Notes: generated by a model from the sequence alone, not told the origin. A stretch of 64,000 nucleotides of DNA from Methylobacter tundripaludum SV96 (GCF_000190755.2 NZ_JH109152.1:2359937-2423936), one strand, 5' to 3'. Shown: positions 18,520 to 27,381, counted from the first letter of the stretch. Numbers and translations are program-made.

Positions 18520-19551
18520 TTAACAAAGCGTATAAGGCCCCTGCATTGAGGGACGGTCAAATGGGTTTGATTGCTTTCTGACGGCCTTATCGCCATAAAC
18601 CATCCTGATAATTTCCCTCTTGGCTTCCAGCCAGTCGCGCAGTTCATTCCCAGGCTTAAATTCACGTTTTTCCGCTTTGTAATAGGCCGCTTCGGCGATC
18701 ATCGATTTAAGGTTCACATCCAGCTCGTAGACAGGGACGGGGTTCTCCGGGGTAAACCCAAACTTAACAAGGCCTAAAACGGTTTGCGGCGAGCTGTTTT
18801 TAATGCCGATTTCCGCCGGTTCCAATTCCGCCAACGTGCCGAAAAGACGATCCCATATCGAAAAGACAGCGCCGTAGTTGGTGTCGTGCTCGTTGCGTTC
18901 CGTTGAATGGTGCGCACGGTGCAAATAGGGCGCGATGATGACCTGCCCCAAGCGTTTCTCGCCGCGAAATGAAATATTGGTGTGATGAAACATGATGAAT
19001 AAGGTCAATAGGGTTTCATTGGTCAGCACCATCGTTGCGTCTACGCCGAGCAAGATAATGTAAGCCGATTTCAGCGCGGTGATGATTAACAGCTCGACAA
19101 TATGCAGCCGGAATGCGGTCGAGACATTCAAATAAGGATCGTTGTGATGCACTTTGTGGAACATCCACAGGCCGTCAAAGCGGTGACTGAGCCTGTGCCA
19201 GCAATAGAGCATCAAATCGAGCAATACAAACGACAGCAGGGCTTTCCATGCAGTATTGGCGATGTAACTCAGCAGTCCCTGCTCTGAATAGCGTTCGGCC
19301 ACCATCAACAAGGGCGTTGCCGACAGTAACGAGATAACGATACTGTTAAAAACAAACAGGCCGACATTGGTTCGATAAGACTGACGCGACTGTTTAAGGG
19401 ATAAGCCGCGCTTGGGATAGTTAAGCTCAAGAGCCGACAGGACGACAAATGCAATAAGCAGGATCAATGTCGCCAGTTCTCCCGACATGCTTGAGAGCCC
19501 TGTTAAATAGGACTCAACAAAGGTGATGAGTGACGTAATTTCGCTGGACAT
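18520..19551 (-). CDS. Sterol desaturase / fatty acid hydroxylase family protein with DUF2934-like tail
   Basis: Integral membrane di-iron oxygenase-type protein, 343 residues. Three to four hydrophobic segments are followed by the histidine boxes WHRLSHR, MFHKVHH, FHHTNI and HRAHHSTE, which form the non-haem di-iron site. After about residue 280 a soluble tail carries IAEAAYYKAEKREFKPGNE, LRDWLEAKREI, which matches the short DUF2934 domain, normally found as a stand-alone protein or a tail in other families. The substrate is unknown (a lipid, sterol or hopanoid is possible). Two decayed partial copies of this gene lie at 10132-10341 and 16870-16985. Confidence 0.88.
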   Translation of the reverse strand: MSSEITSLITFVESYLTGLSSMSGELATLILLIAFVVLSALELNYPKRGLSLKQSRQSYRTNVGLFVFNSIVISLLSATPLLMVAERYSEQGLLSYIANTAWKALLSFVLLDLMLYCWHRLSHRFDGLWMFHKVHHNDPYLNVSTAFRLHIVELLIITALKSAYIILLGVDATMVLTNETLLTLFIMFHHTNISFRGEKRLGQVIIAPYLHRAHHSTERNEHDTNYGAVFSIWDRLFGTLAELEPAEIGIKNSSPQTVLGLVKFGFTPENPVPVYELDVNLKSMIAEAAYYKAEKREFKPGNELRDWLEAKREIIRMVYGDKAVRKQSNPFDRPSMQGPYTLC

Positions 19552-19937
19552 TGTCTTTACCTCGATACAAATTTACGTGAACTTAGTGCAACGGTATCTT
19601 AAGTAAAAGCGGTGACAATTTGATGAAAAGGCGGGGTGATAATTCCGATGTGCTCGGGTTCTTTACTTAAGAAAACGCTTTGATTAAATACCAGCAAAAT
19701 CCACGCCACAAACTGCTTTTTAGCCGAGGAAGGCCGCAAGGTGCAGTCAATGCCTCCCTGCAAGCCATGATTGCCAAAGGTTTGAGGTTTATGAAGAAGA
19801 ACGGGGATTGCAAATAGCGTTGGAAGAAGGTTTATGGGTTAGCCGCCGGATTGCATCAGTCCGGTGCAATTGTTCTTTTTTACGCACCTTCGCAACACCA
19901 AACCACCAAGCGTCGTTATCATGGCAATCGGGATGCC

Positions 19938-19967
19938 GCGGGTGGGCCGGATTTTTTGCCCACCCGC
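19938..19967. repeat. GTGGGC hairpin in the 19552-20060 gap
   Basis: Arms GCGGGTGGGC and GCCCACCCGC enclose CGGATTTTTT. It resembles the terminator-like hairpin at 680-710. The remaining bases of 19552-20060 hold no gene I can support: two short overlapping open frames lack any family feature, and a stretch at 19735-19800 looks like degraded coding sequence. Confidence 0.5.
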
Positions 19968-20060
19968 ACAAATACGAAATCACCCAAAGTCAGGTAATGC
20001 CTTTTTCCAGGCACCCCAGGCTACTTGTCTAACCTACGTATTCTCTCGATTTAAGAGTCG

Positions 20061-20489
20061 TTACGCATCCGCGCTATTTAGCCAAAGATCGTGCTTATTG
20101 CATAGGCTTAGCGCGTACACCGCGCCGCTGTAGTTTTTAAGCGTAAATGTTGAAACAGCCGCATTGTCCTTGGTTGGGTCAAACAAATGTTCATCGATAA
20201 ACTTATAGTTCTTATCTAACAGGACATGCTTAACAATGTAATGTTCGTAGCCTTTTATTTCGTGGGGAGTGACAATTTTTACGGTGGTAACGTCTTCGGC
20301 TTTGGTAATTTCAATAGTGGGCAAATGGGTGGCTACTTTTCCCGCCCAGCGCCCCGGTGCTTCTTTTGTATAATAAATATCCCTTGATGCCGTTGCCTGC
20401 TCATCACCGGCAGCCAGTGCCAGGGTGGGCGTGATTAGGCTAGCGCCTGCGCTTGCTACACTTAAGCGAATAAAATCGCGACGTTCCAT
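20061..20489 (-). CDS. Tat-exported superoxide reductase-like protein (desulfoferrodoxin family)
   Basis: Predicted periplasmic iron protein, 142 residues. The N-terminus ERRDFIRLSVASAGAS followed by LALAAGDE is a Tat signal. The mature part is a neelaredoxin/superoxide reductase fold with the ligands of the Fe(His)4Cys centre in order: the His of THLPTIEI, the two His of PHEIKGYEHYIV, and Cys and His of CNKHDLW near the C-terminus. Superoxide reductase reduces superoxide to peroxide without releasing oxygen; a related role in sulfur chemistry (SoxY/Z-like folds) is less likely because all metal ligands are present. AAGGAATTACT precedes the ATG. The next gene upstream, a cytochrome c lipoprotein, may supply electrons (inference). 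Confidence 0.8.
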   Translation of the reverse strand: MERRDFIRLSVASAGASLITPTLALAAGDEQATASRDIYYTKEAPGRWAGKVATHLPTIEITKAEDVTTVKIVTPHEIKGYEHYIVKHVLLDKNYKFIDEHLFDPTKDNAAVSTFTLKNYSGAVYALSLCNKHDLWLNSADA

Positions 20490-20606
20490 AGTAATTCCTT
20501 GTTATTGGTTAGTGACTAATAGCGGGTTAAATTTGATGCGGTAAAACTTATGTTTCCTGGTTCTTATGGCTACCTCGCACATTAAATGCACCATTAAATT
20601 TCATCC

Positions 20607-21155
20607 TCATTGCTTGGATTCAAGCTGATTTGGATACCAAAAAGTTGTATGACACTGTTCGCAGGTTTCATCGACTCGGCCTCCGATTTCACGTAAAGCC
20701 GCTGGATTCTTTGCCTCTATCGCTGCCAGCGTTTCTTCGGCTGTCGCCTGAAGTTGCTGCGCATACCTGAAAAAAATCTCCGGCTTCGCATCAATTAATT
20801 GCTGAATTTCTTCAGGACTTTTTTTGACGCCGGGGATTTCAAATTTCGAGTCCTTTATCGCTACGAGACGGCCGCCTTCGCTCAACCGTACGGCCGCGTC
20901 AAGCAGCGTGGCGGCGTATTGCCTGGCTGCCGCCCATTCTTGGTCCGTATGCGGCTGTTTTTCTCCTATGCCGGACTTGCTGACTGAGTTCCAAACTCCG
21001 TCAGAGGCGGGGGCAATCAACGACAGCATCAGTTCTTGAATCGTGGCTGACGATTCAAGACTTTCCTTCTGGTCGCGGATGACCGATTTCTGCGAACACG
21101 CTGAAAATACCGATAGCGCTATCACGATGAGGGCGAACTTTAATGTTAAGAGCAT
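20607..21155 (-). CDS. Cytochrome c-type lipoprotein with C-terminal CxxCH
   Basis: Predicted lipoprotein of 182 residues. Lipobox LSVFSAC at about residues 14-20 gives a lipidated Cys after a hydrophobic signal. The mature protein is helical with no other cysteines until the haem site CEQCH near the C-terminus (about residue 164-168), the arrangement seen in cytochrome c'-like proteins, in which four helices precede a C-terminal haem motif. It lies just upstream of the superoxide reductase-like gene on the same strand, 117 bases away. Exact family and redox partner unknown. Confidence 0.75.
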   Translation of the reverse strand: MLLTLKFALIVIALSVFSACSQKSVIRDQKESLESSATIQELMLSLIAPASDGVWNSVSKSGIGEKQPHTDQEWAAARQYAATLLDAAVRLSEGGRLVAIKDSKFEIPGVKKSPEEIQQLIDAKPEIFFRYAQQLQATAEETLAAIEAKNPAALREIGGRVDETCEQCHTTFWYPNQLESKQ

Positions 21156-21236
21156 CTGAATCTTGGGTTATTGATAAGAACGTCAGTTGTTTCCGGCGCA
21201 TCGGTTAATTCCGGGCCGGTCGGCAAATGATGAACA

Positions 21237-21977
21237 TTAATTGATCGCAAAGCAATAGAACAGACCCGCTCCGCCGGTTTTAACCAGGTTTTCCTGGCCG
21301 CAGCCTTTGCTGGCATGCGCTGAATTCCAGGACGTATTGCCCCCACCGGTACGATCGAAATGCCCCACTTGAGCCGAACCGTCTTCAGCGCTGCGGGTGT
21401 AATTTTTACAGGTATGGTCGGCTGCATCGGTAAAAGCGGTGCCGTCGGGTTGAGAACCGGTAAGAATATCGTGCTGGTTGGGCTTGTCCCCGGCACCGTT
21501 AACCGTTTCATTTTTCTCAGTGAGCACTGTTGTTCTGCTCAGGTTATTACCGAGTCTTGCGAGCTCCAGCGTGTTGCCATGTAAATGCGCGATGTTTTTA
21601 GCTACTTCGGCGCCTTTCGCGTTGTGCCAAGGGCCTGAACCAATACGGTCGCGAGCATTGATTACGGGCTGACCGTCAGCGGCTTGCGTACTCAAATAGG
21701 CGTGCCAGGTCTTATTGACGCTTCCTGCGGCTTCCGCCAACTTTTGACAATGTGCATCGGCTCCGGCCAAGCCGCCAAGCTCTGCACCTTTTCCTATCCC
21801 TACGCTGGTGACAAAAAAGCTCAGCGGTTCTTTGGGTTTCGCATCAGCGGCAGGAATAGGCATCGCTGCCGGAGCGGGTGCCGGTGCAGCGACAGGCGTC
21901 ACAGATGCAGGCTGATCAGCGGCTATGACGAGTGAAGTGCTTAACAGCAGCGAACCCAACAGGATTGTATTTTTCAT
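21237..21977 (-). CDS. Exported lectin-like protein
   Basis: Secreted or periplasmic protein of 246 residues. Signal peptide at residues 1-19 (ILLGSLLLSTSLVIAA), then a Pro/Ala-rich linker of about 30 residues, then a globular domain beginning FFVTSVGIGKGAELGGLAGA, DAHCQKLAE. This opening, with its paired cysteines and late GLFYCFA ending, resembles the DUF1554/endostatin-like lectin fold found in environmental bacteria. Four cysteines are visible in the domain and may form disulfides. Ligand unknown. It is the first gene of a minus-strand run, and the 22005-22601 gap beyond it must carry divergent promoters. Confidence 0.65.
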   Translation of the reverse strand: MKNTILLGSLLLSTSLVIAADQPASVTPVAAPAPAPAAMPIPAADAKPKEPLSFFVTSVGIGKGAELGGLAGADAHCQKLAEAAGSVNKTWHAYLSTQAADGQPVINARDRIGSGPWHNAKGAEVAKNIAHLHGNTLELARLGNNLSRTTVLTEKNETVNGAGDKPNQHDILTGSQPDGTAFTDAADHTCKNYTRSAEDGSAQVGHFDRTGGGNTSWNSAHASKGCGQENLVKTGGAGLFYCFAIN

Positions 21978-22601
21978 AGTATTTTTTCTTTTTAATTTTA
22001 AGTAATGGACTTGCGGGGTTGCGGTTTTGGCGCTTTAAGCGAATCCAGTCGTGTGCCCTGCAAGTCCGGCAACATGATTCTCAAACTGGCGATAGACGGC
22101 AGCATAGCGCTAGAAAGTAAGCAGATTCCGTGCCATGGATTTAATCGCCCCTTGCTGTCGCTGGTGAAGAACACAAAGAATGATTTAGATGATTGTTTCA
22201 AAACATCTATTATTTTCGATTGAACTTTAGCGGGATCGGGTGGGTTTGAGCGGCTCGATGCAGTCCACGGGTAATGTGTTGATTTAAAGGCAGCTATCCA
22301 GCAGATGATATTGCGATAACAGCAGAATCAATTAACGCTCAGTTAAAAAGCAACTGTTGAATTACGTTCACTTCGTTGCTGATAGGCTGCGCATTGCTCA
22401 ACAAGTCGGCGTGGTCGCGACCTGATAAGTGTCGGTTTTTTGCGGCGGCGAAAGCTTGCACAGCCTCCGGCAATCAGCGCTGGCTATGACTCGATCCAAG
22501 TCCGCGTGACTTTATCCTGTGCTCGTTTCTTATGCTGGCTTGGTAATTGCTTTGTCGTTGTGGCGAGCGCTTGCTTTATCAATCACTAACGGAATCAATA
22601 C

Positions 22602-24029
22602 ATGACGCTGACAACTACTTTTAAGACGCTACATAACAGCCCCGGTAGCAGAGCCCGGTTTTCACCGGTTTTATCCCAAGCGATGCTGGGTGCAGTCGGC
22701 GTCATGTTAAGCATCTCTGCAAGCGCAGCCCCCAGCATCTACCCCACCGGCACGACACGTTACGATCCGGCCAAGGCCTTGAATTCCTTCGTGCTGTTTA
22801 CCGGCGGCGACAACATCGCTCACCTGATCGACCTGAACGGCAATTCGGTGCATGAATGGAGAGACGCGGCCAGCCACAGCACGCTGATCGATCCGGCTGT
22901 GAACGGCGGCAAACTTGGCCATGTGTTTGTGACGCTGGATATGACCGAAGGCAAGGGGACCGATTTGGTGCCGGGGCAGGTGAGTCGGCGGGTTGCCAAG
23001 ACCGTCGGCGAACTGGATTGGGACGGCAAAACCGTTTGGTCGTTCGGCGACAAAGCGCCCGGCGGAGCCGCCCAGCAACATCATGATTGGGCGCGGCTGC
23101 CGAACGGCAATACTGTCGTGCTGGCTAACCTCGTGCATCCGGTAAAAGGCTTTAAGCAGCCGCAGGTGCTGGACGATGTCGTTTATGAAGTCAACCCGGC
23201 CGGAGAGGTGGTCTGGAAATGGATCGCATCCGAGCATATCAACGAATTCGGTTTCAGTCCGGCCGAACTCAAGCTGGTGCGCAATGCCGATATTGCCGAC
23301 TACCTGCATGTCAACAACCTCAAAGTGGTCGGTCCCAATCGCTGGTTTGCGGCTGGTGACAAACGTTTCGATCCCGAAAACCTGCTGTTCGACGCCCGTA
23401 ACGCCAACTTCATCGCGATCATCGACAAAAAGACCGGCAAGATTGTCTGGAGGCTTGGGCCGCACTATAAAGCCGCCAGCGAAGAGCAAGCGCAGCCGCG
23501 CAATGTGCCGAGGCCGGTCGACCAGATCAGCGCCCAGCACGACGCCCATATCATTCCCGAAGGCCTGCCCGGCGCCGGTAACTTGTTGGTATTCGACAAT
23601 CAAGGCTTGGCCGGCTACCCGACGGCGGCGGTTCCCAGGACCGGCGGCTCTCGGGTGCTGGAAATCGATCCGGTCAAGAACGAGATCGTTTGGCAGTACA
23701 CCGGCGAAGATTCCGGCGGCCCCGCCTGGTCGTTTCGCAGCACCCATATCAGCGCCGCCCGCCGCTTGCCGAACGGCAATACGTTTATCGATGAAGGCCA
23801 GAGTGGCCGCTTGTTCCAGGTGACTCGCGACGGTGACATCGTTTGGGAATACGTCAATCCTTATTCCCGTATCGGCAAGGATAAGCTGACCGGCCGGGCC
23901 ACCGCCAACAATCAGCTGTATCGCGGCCAGCCGGTGCCTTATGAGTGGGTACCGGCCGGTACGCCGCATTCCGAAAAAGCGGTGATTCCGCCTGAGTTAA
24001 GTCAGGCCAGCATTCCGCCTGGGCCTTGA
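22602..24029 (+). CDS. Arylsulfotransferase (ASST)-family exported protein
   Basis: Periplasmic beta-propeller-like enzyme of 475 residues. A signal peptide ends near SISASAAPS (about residue 43). The body contains the ASST-type repeats: LIDLNGNSVHEW, then QQHHDWARLPNGNTVVLAN, VYEVNPAGEVVWKW, SAQHDAHIIPEG and SARRLPNGNTFIDEGQSGRLF. The histidines of HHDW and QHDAH are where the family places catalytic and substrate-binding residues. Family members move sulfuryl groups between phenolic compounds without PAPS. The exact reaction here is unknown. A cupin gene follows 38 bases downstream, probably in the same transcript. The preceding 600-base gap (22005-22601) shows no gene. Confidence 0.8.
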   Translation: MTLTTTFKTLHNSPGSRARFSPVLSQAMLGAVGVMLSISASAAPSIYPTGTTRYDPAKALNSFVLFTGGDNIAHLIDLNGNSVHEWRDAASHSTLIDPAVNGGKLGHVFVTLDMTEGKGTDLVPGQVSRRVAKTVGELDWDGKTVWSFGDKAPGGAAQQHHDWARLPNGNTVVLANLVHPVKGFKQPQVLDDVVYEVNPAGEVVWKWIASEHINEFGFSPAELKLVRNADIADYLHVNNLKVVGPNRWFAAGDKRFDPENLLFDARNANFIAIIDKKTGKIVWRLGPHYKAASEEQAQPRNVPRPVDQISAQHDAHIIPEGLPGAGNLLVFDNQGLAGYPTAAVPRTGGSRVLEIDPVKNEIVWQYTGEDSGGPAWSFRSTHISAARRLPNGNTFIDEGQSGRLFQVTRDGDIVWEYVNPYSRIGKDKLTGRATANNQLYRGQPVPYEWVPAGTPHSEKAVIPPELSQASIPPGP

Positions 24030-24067
24030 TCTGCGGCCGAATCATGCATTATCACTGGAGAATTTAT

Positions 24068-24529
24068 ATGTTGGGTTTTATTAACGTTCAACGCTTAGCG
24101 CTGGCAACCTGCTTGGTCCTGAGTTTCGGTTCCGTGTCGGCAGCCGATCTCGATCCCAAGGCTATTTCGATCAAGCTGCCCGATGACATTAAATGGGTCG
24201 CCAATCCCAGCGGCTCGGAAACCGCTGTATTGGTCGGCGACCCGTCCAAACTGGGGCTTTATGTGGTGCTGAACAAATGGAAAGCGCATCACAACAGCAA
24301 GCCGCATTCGCATCCGAACGACCGTTTTATTACCGTGATTTCCGGTACTTGGTGGGTCGGCACCGGCACCGATTACAACCCGGACAATTTGAAGCCGGTT
24401 CCGGCGGGTAGTTTCGTTACCCACTATGGCAACGAAGTCCATTACGACGGCGCCAAGGATGGCGATACCATTTTGCAAATCGTCGGTATCGGACCTGCGA
24501 CCTCAACCCCGGCGGTACCGGCAAAATAA
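24068..24529 (+). CDS. Exported cupin-domain protein
   Basis: Periplasmic protein of 153 residues. GGAGA lies before the ATG at 24068. The signal peptide spans about residues 1-25 (LALATCLVLSFGSVSA). The single cupin barrel shows motif 1 as HSKPHSHPNDRFITVISG, with the two His and following acidic residues that bind metal, and motif 2 around PAGSFVTHYGNEVHYDG. Function unknown; proteins of this kind are often annotated only as cupins. It lies downstream of the arylsulfotransferase gene and both are exported. Confidence 0.8.
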   Translation: MLGFINVQRLALATCLVLSFGSVSAADLDPKAISIKLPDDIKWVANPSGSETAVLVGDPSKLGLYVVLNKWKAHHNSKPHSHPNDRFITVISGTWWVGTGTDYNPDNLKPVPAGSFVTHYGNEVHYDGAKDGDTILQIVGIGPATSTPAVPAK

Positions 24530-24726
24530 CGGGTGTGGAGCAATTGCCAAGAGCGTAGAGAAGCCTATCCATGACTTTATGATTATGATGGGTTTCGCTG
24601 CCGCTCTACCCTAAGGATCTGAACAATCGGTAAAAAAACTCGTGGATTCAGGGTGAGCCGTATAAAATTACATAGTTCAATACCGTAAACTTTCTTGTCT
24701 AGATTGGTGCAACAGCCATTAGCTAA

Positions 24727-24930
24727 TCAAAAATAGAAAGAATCGATGCCTCATCAAAGCTTACCCAGACTTGCCTTGAAAATCTGTTACTTAATGTCTG
24801 CGATGATTTACGCGACAATATGGATGCCAGTGAATATAAGGAATATATTTTTGGTATGCTGCTTCTCAAACGTGCCATCGATCTGTTTGGCCAGTGGAGG
24901 AAAGAATTGATAAAAGCATGGTATGTCTGA
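24727..24930 (+). pseudogene. hsdM N-terminal remnant (type I RM methyltransferase)
   Basis: An open stretch of 67 codons without a good start codon. It contains [20 protein letters not shown] then KRAIDLF, the classic N-terminal helix region of HsdM (consensus [22 protein letters not shown]). The frame ends in TGA at 24928, long before the methyltransferase motifs DPPY/NPPF. Together with the hsdS tail at 25000-25095 it shows that nearly all of a type I modification operon has been deleted, leaving only the two ends. The 24530-24726 stretch before it holds no gene. Confidence 0.75.
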
Positions 24931-24999
24931 TGATCGCTGAACAAGTATTAATTTATAAGCGAAACTAACACCTTATCAGGCTATTCAAAAAGAGAGTGC

Positions 25000-25095
25000 G
25001 TAGTTGGAAAATTGAAATGGCAAAAGCTTGGTTTGGTGCAAGATTTACTTATGGGAAAATCACAGTTACAAATAAGAGATGGTAATTATGCCTGA
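25000..25095 (+). pseudogene. hsdS C-terminal remnant
   Basis: In-frame codons ending at TGA 25093-25095 read VVGKLKWQKLGLVQDLLMGK and then SQLQI. This matches the C-terminal end of type I specificity subunits (KLxxQKxGLMQDLLTGKVRV). The stop overlaps the probable start of the DarT-like gene (ATG 25088), suggesting that this gene was originally translationally coupled to hsdS. No target-recognition domain remains. Confidence 0.7.
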
Positions 25096-25648
25096 CATAG
25101 AAGATCAAAAACTTTTGTATCACTTAACCAGCATTAAAAATATTGGCCCAATACTTGCCGATGGGCTCAAACCTCGAGCAGAGTTAAAGAATTTTGATGA
25201 TGTTGCTGATTCAGAGATTATTGTTAATCGTCGACACTTGTCACTTGAAAATTTTGTGCCGTTTCACTGGTTTGCTCGTAATCCTTTTGATGGACGTGTG
25301 CAAGCAGATCGACCAAATGATCTATTTGTACTTATCACTGTTGAACGAACTTTAGCAGTAAGTAGAAACTGGAAAGTTATTCCATATCATCCTTTATCTG
25401 CTGGAAACATTGAGCTAATGGACTATTCCAAAGGCTTTGCTGCAATCGATTGGGATACGATGAATCGAAGAGACTATCACGACCCACTCTGTAAGAGTAT
25501 CTGTATGGCTGAGTGTTTGTCGCCGATAACAGTATCACCAGATGATTTTTTCAATATATTTGTTTATTGTGACGACAGCGTTTCTTATGTAAGACGTTTT
25601 GATCGTCAAATAAAGATTACAAAAAACGAGCGAATGTTTTTGCCATGA
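25088..25648 (+). CDS. DarT-like ADP-ribosyltransferase paralogue
   Basis: Protein of 186 residues from ATG 25088 (189 from ATG 25079). It opens with YHLTSIKNIGPILADGL, the pattern of DarT/DUF4433 and other ART toxins (xxHxTxxxNLxxILxxGL). Shared features with the next gene: an Arg-rich NRRH after the first block, a VPFHWF/VPFYF segment, AIDWDTMNRRDY against NIDWDILQRRDF, and a Glu in MAECLSPITV at the position of the DarT catalytic Glu (QAEALIF). It lacks the longer insert of classical DarT. Its stop overlaps the start of darT (ATGA). Inference: a second DNA- or RNA-modifying toxin, or a helper subunit, in the same cassette. Confidence 0.7.
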   Translation: MPDIEDQKLLYHLTSIKNIGPILADGLKPRAELKNFDDVADSEIIVNRRHLSLENFVPFHWFARNPFDGRVQADRPNDLFVLITVERTLAVSRNWKVIPYHPLSAGNIELMDYSKGFAAIDWDTMNRRDYHDPLCKSICMAECLSPITVSPDDFFNIFVYCDDSVSYVRRFDRQIKITKNERMFLP

Positions 25649-26289
25649 TTTACAAAAATCTCAATGCTGAGAAAGCGCTAATCTGGCGTATCGTCCATCG
25701 CGACAACCTGTCGTGGATTTTGGATAATGGCTTACATTGTGCAAATTCTAAGACGTTATCACCAAATTACATCAATATTGGTAACTCTGATTTGATCGAT
25801 AAGCGCCGCCATAGGGTAGTGCCGATTGCGCCAAGCGGCACACTAGCAGACTATGTGCCGTTCTATTTCACACCGTTTTCAGTCATGATGCTAAATATTC
25901 ATTCGGGCCGGGGGGGGGTGCCGCGACGCCGAAATGAGGAAATTGTGATCTTGGTGTCCAATCTGCATCACGTGCATTCCATCGGATTGCCATTTTTGTT
26001 TACAAACGCTCACGCTTATCCGAACTGGACTAATTATTACAGTAACTTGGCGCAGTTATACAATATTGATTGGGATATCCTGCAACGCCGGGATTTTAAA
26101 CGTGACCCAGATGATCTAAGAAAAATGGAACGTTATCAGGCGGAAGCTTTAATATTTAAACACTTACCGATTAATGGCATACTAGGTATTGTATGCTATA
26201 CAGAACAACTAAAACATGACATTGAACAGCAGGTTCAGGATCGTAACCTGATGTTAGAAGTTTATGCCCGTACTAAGTGGTATTTTTAA
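25645..26289 (+). CDS. darT: DarT, DNA ADP-ribosyltransferase toxin
   Basis: Toxin of a DarTG system, 214 residues. DarT enzymes attach ADP-ribose from NAD+ to bases in single-stranded DNA. Visible features: WRIVHRDNLSWILDNGLHC at the NAD-binding start, KRRHRVVPI with the conserved Arg, YVPFYFTPFSVMML, the loop IDWDILQRRDF, and RYQAEALIF with the catalytic Glu near residue 166, followed by the strand GILGIVCY. Starts inside the stop of the DarT-like gene and ends directly before the darG ATG, so all three are coupled. A run of nine G at 25910-25918 lies in frame in the coding region and could slip. Confidence 0.88.
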   Translation: MIYKNLNAEKALIWRIVHRDNLSWILDNGLHCANSKTLSPNYINIGNSDLIDKRRHRVVPIAPSGTLADYVPFYFTPFSVMMLNIHSGRGGVPRRRNEEIVILVSNLHHVHSIGLPFLFTNAHAYPNWTNYYSNLAQLYNIDWDILQRRDFKRDPDDLRKMERYQAEALIFKHLPINGILGIVCYTEQLKHDIEQQVQDRNLMLEVYARTKWYF

Positions 26290-27381
26290 ATGATTACATT
26301 TACACAAGGCAATTTGCTGGAAGCTCCAGTAGAAGCACTGGTTAATACAGTCAATACAGTTGGCGTGATGGGTAAAGGCATCGCACTGATGTTTAAGGAA
26401 CGTTTTGCTGAGAACTTCCATTTGTATGCAATGGCTTGCAAGGCCAAGCAGGTGCAGACTGGCAGTATGTTTGTGACAGAAGTGCATGAACTAGGTGATG
26501 GCCCGCGCTGGATTATCAATTTTCCCACCAAGCAGCATTGGCGCGCGTCATCACGTATGGAGTGGATTATCGATGGGCTGCAAGATTTACGCCGATTTCT
26601 TGTCGAACAGCATGTTAAATCGGTTGCTATCCCGCCTCTGGGCGCGGGCAACGGTGGCTTGGAATGGGCCGCCGTGCGGATGCAAATCGAGAGGGCTTTG
26701 GGCAATCTTGATGTTGAGATTCTGGTATTTGAGCCTACCCAGAAATACCAAAATGTCGCCAAACGCACCGGTGTGGAAAAGTTGACTCCTGCCCGTGCTT
26801 TGATCGCCGAATTGGTACGCTGCTATTGGGTGCTGGGCATGGAATGCAGTTTGCTGGAGATACAAAAGCTGGCGTGGTTTCTGGAACGAGCTATAGAGCA
26901 ATTTTCTCCAGGAGACAATCCGTTAAACTTGCAATTTGTTGCGCACAAATACGGCCCTTACGCTAATCGGTTAAGCCACTTACTGAACAACTTGGATGGT
27001 AGTTATCTGCATTGTGATAAGCGTATCAGTGACACCGATCCGCTCGATGTGATCTGGTTTGATGATGAACGCAAGGCTTACTTGCAGACTTACTTGAAAA
27101 CAGAGGCAAAGGCTTATATACCAGCGCTTGAGTATACGACCGCATTGATCGACGGTTTTGAATCGCCATTCGGTATGGAGCTATTAGCCACCGTGGACTG
27201 GCTTCTTAGTAAAGAAAACGTCGCGCCTACGGTTGAGGCTATATATGAAGGCTTGAAACGCTGGCCAGCCGGCGCAGCGGAGCGAAAATCTCGTCTTTTC
27301 GATAGGCATACTATTGGTATTGCATTGGAACGCTTGATCCATCCGCCCATTCCGCAACGGCCTGAGGTGGTGGATGTTTGA
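26290..27381 (+). CDS. darG: DarG, macrodomain antitoxin
   Basis: Antitoxin of 363 residues. Residues 1-155 form a macrodomain: [20 protein letters not shown], then [14 protein letters not shown] and [13 protein letters not shown], the loops that bind and remove ADP-ribose. The remaining 200 residues form a second domain beginning around [17 protein letters not shown], with [13 protein letters not shown] and [14 protein letters not shown], which recalls SocA/DUF4065-type folds and would be the part that holds DarT. The ATG follows the darT stop with no gap. The last codons overlap a possible hsdR start. The protein looks full length, so the cassette may be active. Confidence 0.9.
   Translation: MITFTQGNLLEAPVEALVNTVNTVGVMGKGIALMFKERFAENFHLYAMACKAKQVQTGSMFVTEVHELGDGPRWIINFPTKQHWRASSRMEWIIDGLQDLRRFLVEQHVKSVAIPPLGAGNGGLEWAAVRMQIERALGNLDVEILVFEPTQKYQNVAKRTGVEKLTPARALIAELVRCYWVLGMECSLLEIQKLAWFLERAIEQFSPGDNPLNLQFVAHKYGPYANRLSHLLNNLDGSYLHCDKRISDTDPLDVIWFDDERKAYLQTYLKTEAKAYIPALEYTTALIDGFESPFGMELLATVDWLLSKENVAPTVEAIYEGLKRWPAGAAERKSRLFDRHTIGIALERLIHPPIPQRPEVVDV

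Noticed and set aside
19681-19830. Possible remnant of a solute-binding protein
   Set aside because: A short AVNASLQAMIAKG-like stretch recalls such proteins, but it is too short and interrupted to support a call.
21146-21511. 121-codon minus-strand frame overlapping the lectin-like gene
   Set aside because: Shadow of the lectin-like protein in another frame; Pro/Arg-rich with no features.
22707-23969. 420-codon antisense frame within the arylsulfotransferase gene
   Set aside because: A high-GC antisense shadow with no family motif; the sense frame has the clear family features.
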